DNA of 64,000 bases from Motiliproteus sp036960175 (GCA_036960175.1 JBALWH010000001.1:124001-188000); one strand, 5' to 3'; positions 50,028 through 59,001 are shown, counted from the first letter of the stretch. Notes: generated from the letters alone by a model not told the origin. Made by a program: numbers and translations.

Positions 50028-50176
50028 TTCCTGTCAGCGCGTTATTGATATTGTGCCACTGTCGCGCAGGCTAAGGTGGTTGTTTGGAATGTTAGCTGTT
50101 GGGCAATAACTGTTTGCAGGGGCTTTTGTATGTGCTTATGTTGCACTTTGGAATTTCCATTGTTTGTCGCTACTAT

Positions 50177-51379
50177 CTAGTAGCAGACGCAGTTTCTTCC
50201 TTTTCCTTTCGCTTTATAGAGTGCCTTGTCGGCCTGTTTTAGGGTATCGGCTTTGGCCTCCCGCTCGGCGACACCGATACTGATAGTCACGGATACGTTT
50301 TGTGTTTTAGCGGAGATCTGTCCGCGCATTTTTTTGCCTTGGTCATGGTTCTTCGGGCGTTCATCACTGCGCAACTGCAGGCTCGCATCTTCGATCGCTT
50401 GGCGTAGTTCTTCTAATGCCGGCAGTGTTTGGTCGCGCCTTTTTCCTGCAAAGACGACACAGAACTCTTCTCCGCCATAACGATAGGCTGTTCCCATTCG
50501 CACCTGGCGTAATTTTGAGGCTACGAGTTTTAGTACCTGATCACCAATATCGTGGCCGTAGGTATCATTAAAACGTTTGAAGTGGTCGATATCGAGCATC
50601 GCCAAGCTGTGACGTCGGCCCAAGTTCTGCAAACGCTGGTTCAGCGCGCGCCTTCCCGGTAGCCCGGTCAACTCATCCAGGTAGGCTAAGTTGTGGCTGT
50701 GAATAATTAACAGCACCAGCCATAGCAGCATGTTTAGGCTGACTAATGCTTGTTGCATCTGCGGGGGTAAAGGCTCAAGAATCAGCCAGGTACTAACGCC
50801 GACGGTAACCACTAAATAGCTTTCAAGTAATTCTGGATTTCGTATCCACAGGAAACCGCTCAGTAGCAGTGCCACTAATTGAACCAGCATCACCGAAAAG
50901 CTGTATGGAAGTGCAAAGGGCAGTAGCTCAATAGATGCGGGTTGCGACGCTAGCCACTGTTGTAGTTGGGGAAATTGCTGCTCAGTTAGCCACCAGCAAG
51001 CGCTAATCTGAGCAGCAAACAGCAGTAGGGCGACAATGTGTTGAGTCGAAAACAGGGAGCGATCCCTCAATAATCCAATAATCGCTATGTTTAGGGGGAC
51101 CAGGGCCAATAACAGCTGTCGATATTCATCAACGGCGACATAAGCTGACGACAACCATAGGTGAATTAACACCAATATAGCGGTTATCAGAGCGCAACGG
51201 CTGCAATGAAAGCGCCAGGCGAGAATAAGGATCAGGGTTGACAGCAGGTAGGGTGTCCAAGGGAGTAGTTGGTGCCAAGGGGAAGAGAGCTCGCTTAGTA
51301 AAGGTGTTACGGAGTAAAGACCTGCGATCAGCAGCAAGGGTAGCCAGAGGTAGCGATAAGGCCTGATCAGTTCAAACAA
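50177..51379 (-). CDS. Membrane diguanylate cyclase
   Basis: 400 residues. About seven to eight hydrophobic segments over residues 10-235 make a membrane sensor without a recognised domain. A GGDEF domain follows (about 240-400) with RYGGEEFCVVF as active site. The I-site position reads RMGT instead of RxxD, so product inhibition is unlikely. It ends with KAKGKGRNCVCY. It should make c-di-GMP. Its start codon at 51379 lies in a region with no clear ribosome site. Confidence 0.9.
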   Translation of the reverse strand: MFELIRPYRYLWLPLLLIAGLYSVTPLLSELSSPWHQLLPWTPYLLSTLILILAWRFHCSRCALITAILVLIHLWLSSAYVAVDEYRQLLLALVPLNIAIIGLLRDRSLFSTQHIVALLLFAAQISACWWLTEQQFPQLQQWLASQPASIELLPFALPYSFSVMLVQLVALLLSGFLWIRNPELLESYLVVTVGVSTWLILEPLPPQMQQALVSLNMLLWLVLLIIHSHNLAYLDELTGLPGRRALNQRLQNLGRRHSLAMLDIDHFKRFNDTYGHDIGDQVLKLVASKLRQVRMGTAYRYGGEEFCVVFAGKRRDQTLPALEELRQAIEDASLQLRSDERPKNHDQGKKMRGQISAKTQNVSVTISIGVAEREAKADTLKQADKALYKAKGKGRNCVCY

Positions 51380-51513
51380 CGGTGGCTACTCCAGTCAGGT
51401 CAGAATCTAATGTCTAACAAAATGCTAGGCATCATCATGCCTGCCGTAGAAGGCAAATTCAATCGCTGTCATTGCTGTTAATCAGGGCGTCGAAAGGGTG
51501 TCACAACGCTGTT

Positions 51514-51538
51514 AAAACGCCTGAAAGTAAATCAGGCG
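51514..51538 (-). terminator. Terminator after the AhpD-like gene
   Basis: CGCCTGA pairs with TCAGGCG around a 7-base loop (51518-51538), followed by TTTT on the minus strand, about 30 bases past the stop of the AhpD-like gene. Confidence 0.75.
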
Positions 51539-51569
51539 CAGGATGTTTAGAGGGCGGAGGGGGGGATGC

Positions 51570-51929
51570 TCAGGCAGCCGAGGCGACTTTGCTACTGAAT
51601 TGCTCAAAGGCATTGAGGGCCTCTGCCGCATACATCAGTGAGGGGCCTCCGCCCATAAATACCGCCATGGCTAACATCTCTTGCAGCTCCTCACGGCTGG
51701 CTCCGGTTTGCACCAGTTTTTTGCTGTGAAAGCCAATGCAGCCATCGCAGCGGCAGGCAATGCCGATTGCCAGGGCTATCAATTCCTTGGTTTTCAAATC
51801 AAGGGCGCCTTCCGCTGAGGCGCTTTTGGCCAGCTGTGAGAAGGCAGTCATTACGCCGGGCATGTCTTTGTGCATGGTAGCTAGGGTGGAGGATAGCTCC
51901 TGCGTTAGGTGGTTGTAGTCTTTAGCCAT
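51570..51929 (-). CDS. Carboxymuconolactone decarboxylase / AhpD-like protein
   Basis: 119 residues of the CMD fold. The redox CxxC is in GIACRCDGCIGFHSKKL; the His three residues later is the usual proton relay. Likely an alkylhydroperoxidase-like, thiol-dependent protein of the cytoplasm. It stands alone, behind a 62-bp region with a 17-bp perfect inverted repeat and followed by its own terminator. That layout suggests dedicated control, for instance by a redox or metal-sensing repressor. Confidence 0.88.
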   Translation of the reverse strand: MAKDYNHLTQELSSTLATMHKDMPGVMTAFSQLAKSASAEGALDLKTKELIALAIGIACRCDGCIGFHSKKLVQTGASREELQEMLAMAVFMGGGPSLMYAAEALNAFEQFSSKVASAA

Positions 51930-51940
51930 GATAGATAGTA

Positions 51941-52002
51941 CTTGTTAAGATATCTCTTATTATTCTATATCTAATGTATAATATTAGAGATATCTTAACA
52001 AG
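51941..52002. promoter_or_regulatory. 17-bp perfect inverted repeat upstream of the AhpD-like gene
   Basis: CTTGTTAAGATATCTCT (51941-51957) and its exact reverse complement (51986-52002) flank an AT-rich 28-base centre. Each arm contains AGATATCT, itself a palindrome, and ATATCTAAT/ATTAGAGATAT halves lie inside. The position, 12-73 bases before ATG 51929, fits a double operator over the promoter. Confidence 0.65.
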
Positions 52003-52038
52003 CACTGGCCTGAGGCAAATTTAAAGGAAGGGGAGCGG

Positions 52039-52683
52039 TTATTCTGGCCGTTTGACGAGCTGGTTACGGTGTTGGTTAAACAGAGTCTCCAGTTCTGCTG
52101 TTGAAGTGGTTGAGCTAGCGGCTCTGCGGCCCGCCAGCAGTTGCTGATCAGATACCGTGAGTAAAGCTTTGATATTCGCTTTCAATTCTTTGGTCAAGGC
52201 TTCTTTAGCCATATCAGCCTGAACTTCGCAGAGCATACTGCTTATATCATTTTTTCCGCCTTTTTCATCCATTGAAGACAGGCATTCGTTATAGCGGCGA
52301 TTATAGGTTAAGCGGCTGTTTTTAAGGATCTCCATCACAGAGATCAGCTTTTCCCGATAGAAATTGGAGGTGATAGAGACGTGATCCTGTTGGGCTGTTA
52401 GCTGGGTATAGCTGTCGATATGTACCTGTAGTTCTTGCTGGATACGGTTTAACGCAGACATGTCGATATCCGTTGACTGCAGGTGGTTGTTGGCGCTTCG
52501 AATCAGGGAGAATATTTTGTGGCGAATTTCGTTATCTGCAGCTTTTAGTTTTTCATGGGCAGCAGTCAATTCTAGCTTGGTCGCAGCGAGCTCTTTCTTT
52601 ACCGCTTCATACTCATCTTTGAATGAAGGCTCACAACCAGCAAGCAAGAGGGCGATGAGGGTAACAAGGATAGCTCGCATCAT
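52039..52683 (-). CDS. Lipoprotein with coiled coil, unknown function
   Basis: 214 residues. The signal peptide carries a lipobox (LLAGC, Cys at about 17), so the protein is lipid-anchored. A strong coiled coil follows (about 22-60: EYEAVKKELAATKLELTAA), and the rest is helical with two cysteines (NECLSSM, SMLCEVQ). No family recognised. Upstream GC-poor region and no adjacent co-oriented gene within 60 bases. Confidence 0.75.
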   Translation of the reverse strand: MMRAILVTLIALLLAGCEPSFKDEYEAVKKELAATKLELTAAHEKLKAADNEIRHKIFSLIRSANNHLQSTDIDMSALNRIQQELQVHIDSYTQLTAQQDHVSITSNFYREKLISVMEILKNSRLTYNRRYNECLSSMDEKGGKNDISSMLCEVQADMAKEALTKELKANIKALLTVSDQQLLAGRRAASSTTSTAELETLFNQHRNQLVKRPE

Positions 52684-52752
52684 AGGTCTGTACTTATATC
52701 CGCTAGTTAAAGGAGTGTAGTCGGTGCTTTATTTTCGTCCTTAGCATTCTTG

Positions 52753-53652
52753 TTAGCTGAACGCTTGGAGGAACCATTGACAGCTAGCTTCCAGCGTGTC
52801 GTCGATATGGTCAAACGGTAACATATGGCTGCCACCCTCAATAACAATTAATTCAAAGGGTTGAGCGCTATTCTCGACTATTTTCTTAGTGTAGCTGGTA
52901 TTTAGGACGTCATCCTCACTGCCGACGATGATTGCAGACGGAATATTCAGGGGTTCGGTGAGAATTTGGCTGGGGTAGGTGTAAACACTATGCAGGGTAT
53001 AGATGGGGTAATCCCATACCAGTATTGGGTCGTTGTCGGCATACTTTCCCATGGGGTTGTGCTGTAACAGGGTGTCTATATCGACAAAGGTGCGCATGTT
53101 GACCTTCAGATAGGGGGTAAACATATTGCTCAGGGATAGGCCGCTCCAGCCCATAGAGTGCCATACGTCGGGAGGGACTTCGGCCAGGAATAAAGTGTGG
53201 CATAGCAGTGCTTCAATGCGTGGTTCTACTTCAGCTACGGCAAGTGCCAGCCTAGAGCCAATGGAGCAGCCATAGAGCCCAATCGGGCCGCTGAAACGCT
53301 GTTGCAAGTAGTCTATAACTAGTTGAACATCGGCGATTACCTCGTCAACCTTGTAGCCACCGCGCTCCCCTCCGGAAAAACCGTGACCGCGAATGTCTAC
53401 CGCTATCATATTGAAGCCGCGGTCACTCATCCTTGATAGTAGTTCGCAGTAGAGCTGACTATAAGTACCGATACCCGGTAGAAAAATAATGGTGGGCGCA
53501 GCGGGGTCGTATTCGTACAGTTCGCAGTGCAGGGGTAGCCCCCCCAACTCAATATTCTCGCCGCGTTCAAGAAAAGGGGTTAGCCCCAGTTCTCGCAAAA
53601 TTCGACTGCGAAGACGGTCGTGTTTAGTCGGTCGAGAAGACGAGTCGAGCAT
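52753..53652 (-). CDS. Alpha/beta hydrolase
   Basis: 299 residues of the serine hydrolase fold. Oxyanion-hole region IIFLPGIGTYSQ, GHGFSGGERGG, nucleophile elbow GCSIGS (GxSxG), acid in GSEDDVLN, His in EGGSHMLPFD. Similar to monoglyceride-lipase-like or lysophospholipase-like hydrolases, though the substrate is unknown. No signal peptide. Neighbours: a lipoprotein gene downstream, a divergent GntR regulator upstream. Confidence 0.85.
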   Translation of the reverse strand: MLDSSSRPTKHDRLRSRILRELGLTPFLERGENIELGGLPLHCELYEYDPAAPTIIFLPGIGTYSQLYCELLSRMSDRGFNMIAVDIRGHGFSGGERGGYKVDEVIADVQLVIDYLQQRFSGPIGLYGCSIGSRLALAVAEVEPRIEALLCHTLFLAEVPPDVWHSMGWSGLSLSNMFTPYLKVNMRTFVDIDTLLQHNPMGKYADNDPILVWDYPIYTLHSVYTYPSQILTEPLNIPSAIIVGSEDDVLNTSYTKKIVENSAQPFELIVIEGGSHMLPFDHIDDTLEASCQWFLQAFS

Positions 53653-53917
53653 AAAACCTATACCTCAGGTGATGAATACAGCGATCAACCGTATCTAGAT
53701 TAACACAATAGGTCAGACAATAGCGTCGCAGCGGCTGGGGTGCTATTGCATGAGGCTCTGCCATTTTGGGGTGGCGGTAGGCGTGCTGGCGTTATTGAGA
53801 GAGAGCTGCGGCGCAGGGGGTAGCAGCAAGACAGCGCAGACGCTCTCTATAAAGGCCATTAACAATGTGCGAACAGGTTGTTATGATGGGGCCTATTGGA
53901 ATCAACCTGACTTAATT

Positions 53918-54664
53918 ATGCCCATCGACTATAAAACCTTAGCATCCAAGAGCCTGTCCCGACAGATAGCCGACAATATTCATTCGGCGATTATGGAGGG
54001 GCGCCTGAAAGTAGATGAACGGCTGCCCACAGAAGATGAACTGGCGCAGAGCTTTTCTGTCTCCAGGCCCACCATACGAGAAGCGTTAAAATTGCTGGCG
54101 GCTCAGAATTTGGTCCGTTCTCGCCGCGGGCCAACCGGTGGTACTTTCATCACTAAGCCTAATAGTGAGGAGATGCGCGCAGACCTGACCAGTGCCGTGA
54201 CCCTGCTGGTGAGCATGGGTGAGTTTGATTTAACCCAGATGAACGAGGCACGTCATCAGCTTGAGTTGGTTTGTTGCCGTTTGGCCGCACAACGGTGTCC
54301 TCCTGAAAGTCTTGAAATTATGGCCGCAGAGCTTGAGGTGCAGCGTAATCCAAACATCAGAGATGAGGATTTCTGTGCGTCAGACGTGAAATTTCATCGC
54401 GCTTTGGTAGACGGTACAGGTAATCCGGTATTGCAGTTTTTGATGGCAGCCGTGATAGAAGCCTTGCAGCCCATAGCCAACCTCATCGCCTATCGTTTTC
54501 GCGATAAGGCAATGATCGTCTCTCAACACGAGTATATCCTTGATGCCATCAGTCGCGGTGATGAAGACGAGGCCGTGGCCGCGTTGGACGAGCAGATGCG
54601 TTATATGCAAGAACAACATGAGAATGCCCAAGCCTGGCGGCAACAAAAAGATACCGTTTCCTGA
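53918..54664 (+). CDS. FadR/GntR-family transcription regulator
   Basis: 248 residues from ATG 53918 (the frame is open upstream but without family similarity). GntR helix-turn-helix at about 8-75 (SLSRQIADNIHSAIMEGRLK, LPTEDELAQSFSVSRPTIREALKLL) and an FCD ligand domain after it (ARHQLELVCCRLAAQRC, DVKFHRALVDGTGNPVLQ; metal-binding Asp/His). Regulators of this type control catabolic genes for organic acids. It is divergent from the hydrolase gene, 265 bases away, and could act on it. slyD follows after 106 bases. Confidence 0.88.
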   Translation: MPIDYKTLASKSLSRQIADNIHSAIMEGRLKVDERLPTEDELAQSFSVSRPTIREALKLLAAQNLVRSRRGPTGGTFITKPNSEEMRADLTSAVTLLVSMGEFDLTQMNEARHQLELVCCRLAAQRCPPESLEIMAAELEVQRNPNIRDEDFCASDVKFHRALVDGTGNPVLQFLMAAVIEALQPIANLIAYRFRDKAMIVSQHEYILDAISRGDEDEAVAALDEQMRYMQEQHENAQAWRQQKDTVS

Positions 54665-54770
54665 TTCAAAAAAATCATTGCTATGACCTTTTCATAGCTA
54701 GTGTCGGGTTTCTGATGTTTGCTGAAACCTGTAAGTTTTCCCTCTCAACGTTTTAATGACCGGAGCAATC

Positions 54771-55250
54771 ATGCAAATCTCTGACAACAAAGTAGCAAGC
54801 ATCAACTACAACCTTAAAAATGATGCCGGCGAAATTATCGATAGTTCTGAAGGGGGTGAGCCGCTCACCTATCTTCACGGTTCTGGCAACATTATTCCGG
54901 GATTGGAAAAAGAACTCGTCGGTAAGCAGGTTGGAGATACGCTTGAAGTGACAGTTGCTCCTGACGAAGCTTATGGCCCTGTGCATGAGGAAATGATTCA
55001 AACCGTGCCTAGGGATGCATTCGACGGTGTTGAAGAAATTGCCGAAGGTATGCGTTTTGAAGCCCAAACCGCTAGTGGCCAGATCTCGGTTATGGTTATT
55101 GCTGCGGACGAAGAAAGCGTCACAGTTGATGGCAATCACGCCCTAGCGGGTGAAACGCTACACTTTTATGTGGAAGTAGTGGACGTGCGTGATGCCAGCG
55201 AAGACGAAATGAAGCATGGACACATCCATGGTCCAAGCTGCAATCACTGA
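54771..55250 (+). CDS. slyD: FKBP-type peptidyl-prolyl isomerase SlyD
   Basis: 159 residues from ATG 54771 (CGGAG ahead). FKBP core split by an insert-in-flap domain, as in SlyD: GSGNIIPGLEKELVGKQVGD, then the IF domain (about 70-120), then NHALAGETLHFYVEVVDV. The tail HGHIHGPSCNH can bind metal but is much shorter than the E. coli one. It speeds prolyl isomerisation and chaperones proteins in the cytoplasm. A strong terminator follows. Confidence 0.94.
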   Translation: MQISDNKVASINYNLKNDAGEIIDSSEGGEPLTYLHGSGNIIPGLEKELVGKQVGDTLEVTVAPDEAYGPVHEEMIQTVPRDAFDGVEEIAEGMRFEAQTASGQISVMVIAADEESVTVDGNHALAGETLHFYVEVVDVRDASEDEMKHGHIHGPSCNH

Positions 55251-55281
55251 GTTAAATAGCTGAATAAAGCCAGCATCAGTA

Positions 55282-55315
55282 AGCGGAACTGGGATAACCA
55301 GCTCCGCTTTTTTTT
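55282..55315 (+). terminator. Terminator after slyD
   Basis: AGCGGAACTGG pairs with CCAGCTCCGCT (one mismatch) and is followed by a run of T. Confidence 0.85.
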
Positions 55316-55362
55316 GGTCTTCTGAATTGCAGGAAAGATCTTTTAATCTAGAAATATGCCGC

Positions 55363-55887
55363 TTACAAGCACAGCGTCATGCGTATTTCATCCAGGTAAC
55401 GGCCGTGGTGTTTGAAAGCCAGAGGCTCAATGCATTCGATACGAAAGCCCAGCACCCGGTAGAGATGAAGGGCGGCGACAGCTTCCCCAGTGAGTTCCAG
55501 ATTGACCTTCTCCAGAGCCATTTTCTTGGCCTGTGCAATAGATAACAGGCAGAGTTCTCTGGCGACCCCTTGGCGACGAAAATCCGGATCGACCAGCAAA
55601 CCCCAGATTCGTCCTCGATGGGATCGTAATGATCCAGACAGCCGCTCAATGGCGATAATGCCACGCAACCCTGTTGCTGGCGAAAAGGCACCAAATATAA
55701 ACTGTTGAGAAGATTCTAGGTGGGCGGAGAGTAGTTGACGATAGTAGCTGATGTGCTGCTGCTGGACTTCTTCCAGAGTGCTGCAGAAACACTCGGGATT
55801 AGCCTTGAGCGCACTTAGCCGAAGCACCATAAAGGCCTCGGCATCGTCCATGCTAAGGGGTCGCAGTTTAAGGCTAGCGTTGGTCAT
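55363..55887 (-). CDS. GNAT family N-acetyltransferase
   Basis: 174 residues. The acetyl-CoA loop is seen in GLLVDPDFRRQGVARELC (RxxGxA type), with later LTGEAVAALHLYRVLGFR. It would transfer an acetyl group to an unknown amine or protein N-terminus. ATG 55887. It converges on slyD. The region from 55888 to 56059 holds nothing I recognise. Confidence 0.9.
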   Translation of the reverse strand: MTNASLKLRPLSMDDAEAFMVLRLSALKANPECFCSTLEEVQQQHISYYRQLLSAHLESSQQFIFGAFSPATGLRGIIAIERLSGSLRSHRGRIWGLLVDPDFRRQGVARELCLLSIAQAKKMALEKVNLELTGEAVAALHLYRVLGFRIECIEPLAFKHHGRYLDEIRMTLCL

Positions 55888-56059
55888 CGGCCGGTTACCT
55901 GTATAGCGGCGCAGACATTGATTAATACCTTATCACTAGGATGGCCAGCCGTTGCAGCAAAGCGTTCGAACCGGCCGCAGCATAGGGCGATGACATCTAA
56001 GGACAAGGGATTTCACAATAAAACAGCGGAATCAGTATGCAGGATGGATGGTTGAATGC

Positions 56060-56221
56060 CTATAGCTGTTTCGCAAAGGGCGCAGTAGCCCTTTTTAACA
56101 ATTCGTTCTCTTATTGCAACTCGTCACGTTCAGGTTTCAGCTTGCGAACTTCTTTACTTTCCTTCTTGGCATAGTCGACATCGTTTAGGCTACTGAACTG
56201 TTTCTCAAAGAAACGCGTGAA
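56060..56221 (-). pseudogene. IS3-type orfA transposase fragment, disrupted
   Basis: Read on the minus strand, the frame gives DVDYAKKESKEVRKLKPERD, an in-frame TAA, then ENELLKRATAPFAKQL and a stop at 56060. This is the C-terminal leucine-zipper part of IS3-family OrfA (compare the usual ENExLKKATAFFA ending). It has one internal stop and lacks the helix-turn-helix start and orfB. No terminal repeats were found. It abuts the integrase fragment on the other strand. Confidence 0.7.
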
Positions 56222-56298
56222 GTGATGTTTCCAGTTGGAGTCGAAGAAATATCAGATCTTCAAAACCACTCAGTTTATACGAGACGGGATCAATTATT

Positions 56299-56508
56299 TT
56301 GGCATCACCAGCTGCTATCCATTTACGAGAGCGAGGTGCGGATATTCGCACCATTCAAGAACAGCACGGACACCGTGATATTCGTACCACTGAAATCTAT
56401 ACGCATGTGACTAATCGTGGTGGTCATGCAGTTCGCAGCCCTTTAAGTGATCTGCCCCTAGGCCACGATGGCGGATCACTACATCACTACAAACTGATTA
56501 TGAGTTGA
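56299..56508 (+). pseudogene. Integron-type tyrosine integrase, C-terminal fragment
   Basis: 69 codons. IHLRERGADIRTIQEQHGH, RTTEIYTHVTNRGG, AVRSPLSDLP match the end of IntI-type integrases (ERGADIRTIQELLGH...TTxIYTHVxNRGG...SPL). The catalytic Tyr (in IYTHV) is present; the active-site His of LGHxD is HGHRD here. The Arg and HxxR of the upstream core are missing; 56222-56298 gives no readable integrase. An IntI-sized gene has about 320-340 residues, so about four fifths is gone. No attI or attC site could be seen. Confidence 0.8.
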
Positions 56509-56525
56509 GAGGGTGGTATTTAGGA

Positions 56526-56849
56526 TTAATGCTCGATGCGATGAGGGTCAAGCTGCATTGATTCTATGCGCCTCCCTATGAGGATGATGCGGCCCTGATA
56601 GCGATCCTCGCCGTTGGATGAGAAATCAAATGTATAGGAACGCCAGAAGCGTACGCGCCCGCTACTATCCCGTTTCAGCCAGAGCCCTCGTAAGCCGATG
56701 CTTTGGTCGAGTAGCTGTACGTCCATTTCACTGCAGTGCTTCTGAGTCGCTTTCAGGGCGATCTCTTTGGCACCCTTGGAGCTCCACCAATAAAGCATAA
56801 ACAGATAGGCTAGCAGTAGCCAAAGCAGATCGCTGAGTTCAAAAATCAA
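56526..56849 (-). CDS. DUF3301 membrane protein
   Basis: 107 residues. One N-terminal membrane helix (about 6-22), then a soluble domain with the DUF3301 blocks (GAKEIALKATQKHCSEMDVQLLDQSIGL, RVRFWRSYTFDFSSNGEDRYQGRI). Function unknown. It lies 41 bases after the DUF2058 gene on the same strand and might be in one transcript. Confidence 0.85.
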   Translation of the reverse strand: MIFELSDLLWLLLAYLFMLYWWSSKGAKEIALKATQKHCSEMDVQLLDQSIGLRGLWLKRDSSGRVRFWRSYTFDFSSNGEDRYQGRIILIGRRIESMQLDPHRIEH

Positions 56850-56890
56850 GTCGTTGTCTCGCTATGGTTATGACTGATGCGATCAAATTG

Positions 56891-57427
56891 TTACCACATT
56901 AAATCATCAGGGATCTTATAGTCGGCATAAGGATCGTCTTGGTCATCTTCTGGCTGTGCTTCGATGTGTTGTATGATCACACTGTCGTTCCGTAGGCTTA
57001 TTTTTTCGGCCACGGCTGCCGGTACCAGTTCATATTGGTCATTCAGGGTGACTATCGCCAGATGCCCTCGACTTAGTTGGTCGACTAGTTTCTCGGTGAT
57101 ATAGATTCGTTTGATCTTGGTTTGGTCGGTGAAGTTATAGGCGACTTCGCCATCACGACTACTGATGCGGTTTAGTTCAATCAACTGGCGAATCTGCGCT
57201 TCAACGGCTTTGCGGTCCGCTTCGGCCTTACGTTGCCGGTTGAGTTCTCGGTCCCGTTCAGTTTTTTCTTCCCGTGCTTTCTGGGCGTTGAGTTTGGCCT
57301 CGTCGGCTTCCGTTGGCCCACTCTTGGCCTGGGTGCGTTGTTGGTGCTTTTGCTTCTTGGAAGCCTGGGCTTTTTTCTTGTTGACCAGTCCTGCTTTCAG
57401 CAGTTGGTCATGAAGAGAGTTACTCAT
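56891..57427 (-). CDS. DUF2058 (YaiL-like) protein
   Basis: 178 residues. The N-terminus is basic and helical (DQLLKAGLVNKKKAQASKKQ), as in YaiL; then a coiled coil of charged residues; then a folded part (YNFTDQTKIKRIYITEKLVDQL, RGHLAIVTL). The E. coli homologue is a nucleoprotein/polysome-associated protein of little-known role. Followed by DUF3301. Confidence 0.9.
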   Translation of the reverse strand: MSNSLHDQLLKAGLVNKKKAQASKKQKHQQRTQAKSGPTEADEAKLNAQKAREEKTERDRELNRQRKAEADRKAVEAQIRQLIELNRISSRDGEVAYNFTDQTKIKRIYITEKLVDQLSRGHLAIVTLNDQYELVPAAVAEKISLRNDSVIIQHIEAQPEDDQDDPYADYKIPDDLMW

Positions 57428-57487
57428 GATCTGTTCCGCAGATTGGCCATCGAGAGAACCCTCCCGATGGCGGTACCCTGAAAGCCC

Positions 57488-57802
57488 TTACTTTATATAA
57501 GAGCAGCAGTAATCGGTAATGGTTTTGATTTTTATCTTGAAGCTGGAGTTTGCTGCTACTTCGAATGATTGGCCGCCGCTGATGGTTTGCCACTGCTCAG
57601 CCCCTGGCAGTAGAATTTCGAGCTCTCCTGCCATGATTTCCATCAGCTCTTTGTCTTCGGTGCCAAATTCGTAGTCGCCAGGCATCATGATCCCCAGTGT
57701 TTTTTGGCTACCGTCTGAAAAAATCACGGTACGACTGGTGACGTCACCGCCGAAATAAACATTGGCTTGCTTGATTACAGTTACATTATTGAATTCGGAC
57801 AT
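57488..57802 (-). CDS. ppnP: Pyrimidine/purine nucleoside phosphorylase
   Basis: 104 residues from ATG 57802 (MSEFNNVTV, with AGGAAAG upstream); an earlier ATG at 57862 adds atypical residues. The single cupin-like domain (TLGIMMPGDYEFGT, GELEILLPG, FEVAANSSFKI) is the YaiE/PpnP family. It splits nucleosides to base and ribose 1-phosphate in the cytoplasm. It lies 60 bases upstream of the DUF2058 gene. Confidence 0.92.
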   Translation of the reverse strand: MSEFNNVTVIKQANVYFGGDVTSRTVIFSDGSQKTLGIMMPGDYEFGTEDKELMEIMAGELEILLPGAEQWQTISGGQSFEVAANSSFKIKIKTITDYCCSYIK

Positions 57803-58062
57803 GGTCTTTCCTAAACGATCGGCTTTAAATTTAAGTATTTTGCTGGCGCTAGGATACATCAAGGTGCGTTATTCGTCAGCGTCTGCTCGCTCTTAGCGAA
57901 TTATTTTGTTGTGGTTAGGCCAAAATATCTATCGCTGACGCTGGTAAGGTATCGGTGGTTTTCCTGTGCTCCATCAGTTAGTGTCATCTTCGATGGAGCG
58001 GTCTGTGATTTTCTAATGTGCTCTGAGAGGCCGTCAGGCCGCCTTGTGTGTAAGGAAACGAT

Positions 58063-59001
58063 ATGTCTGAACATGATGGAATGGTTCGTAAAAAACGCAG
58101 ACACCGCCATAGTGAGCCAGCTCAGATTGTAGCGGAACACGAAAATGGCGCTAATGGTGGCGGTAATCTGCATCGCAGTGGTCGGGTATCTAGACGACTA
58201 TTGCTTTCCATCTGGATATTGATTGCGGTTAATTTCTGTTTTTTCATCGTTGGCTTGGTATACCTGCTAGGTCATGAGGATAAGACTGTGGTTGATCGGG
58301 CGTTATCTCATTCTTTACGTCAGACCCTCTATCAACGGGCCATCGAAGACGCAGCCTATTCAGCAGAGGATGGCGTCTCACATTTTCTGCAGCCCGTCGA
58401 TTTTACCAATCCACTAATAAAGTGGCGTAAAGTCAACGAGGAGCAGTGGCTAAAAGTAGTGTCTTGGGCCAGTGATGCTGAGTATCAGGACAAATATCAA
58501 TCCTTGAAAGTTGGTGACGAGGCAACGGATAGCGCGGATCAGTTGCAGCGGCTGCGGGTGACACTGGCGCCGCAGGTGCAGCAGTTTTGCTCGCGTTTGA
58601 CCAACAATGAGCAGCTGGATGTCAACTTTCGGTTGAAACAATATCTTGGGCTCAATCCTAATCATCGTTACGAGCGCTTTGTGGAACTCTGGGTCAGAGC
58701 GGAAGATCTGTTTCGTCCCTGCGTAGACCCAGAGATCAATGATCGCTTTTGTAACTTGGAAGTGAGCAAAAGAGGGCCGGCAAAAGTTAAAAATATCGAT
58801 GACTATAGCGTGTTCCTGCGCCAGCTTAAGGTTGAGTCCTACCGGCCCGACGGGCGTCCTTGGACGCGTCTGGGGTATACCTACGATTGGATCTATGGTC
58901 AGCGTGGCGTGGGTGCCAGTGAGTATATGCTGGTCCCCGAAGCACGCTTTCAACTGGCCGGCAGTTATAGTACCGATGAATACTGTGGTTTGGATAAGTG
59001 A
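58063..59001 (+). CDS. Single-pass membrane protein, unknown function
   Basis: 312 residues. A basic, low-complexity N-terminus (residues 1-45, VRKKRRHRHSEP) precedes one membrane helix (about 47-70) and a periplasmic domain of about 230 residues with five cysteines (QFCSRL, FRPCVDP, DRFCNLE, EYCGLDK) that may make disulfides. No family recognised. It is the only plus-strand gene in a run of minus-strand small genes. AAGG ahead of ATG 58063. Confidence 0.7.
   Translation: MSEHDGMVRKKRRHRHSEPAQIVAEHENGANGGGNLHRSGRVSRRLLLSIWILIAVNFCFFIVGLVYLLGHEDKTVVDRALSHSLRQTLYQRAIEDAAYSAEDGVSHFLQPVDFTNPLIKWRKVNEEQWLKVVSWASDAEYQDKYQSLKVGDEATDSADQLQRLRVTLAPQVQQFCSRLTNNEQLDVNFRLKQYLGLNPNHRYERFVELWVRAEDLFRPCVDPEINDRFCNLEVSKRGPAKVKNIDDYSVFLRQLKVESYRPDGRPWTRLGYTYDWIYGQRGVGASEYMLVPEARFQLAGSYSTDEYCGLDK

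Noticed and set aside
53750..53917. Upstream extension of the GntR regulator
   Set aside because: The extra residues have no family similarity; the winged helix begins just after ATG 53918.
56222..56410. Alternative frame across the integrase fragment
   Set aside because: The integrase-matching residues lie in a different frame; this one resembles nothing.
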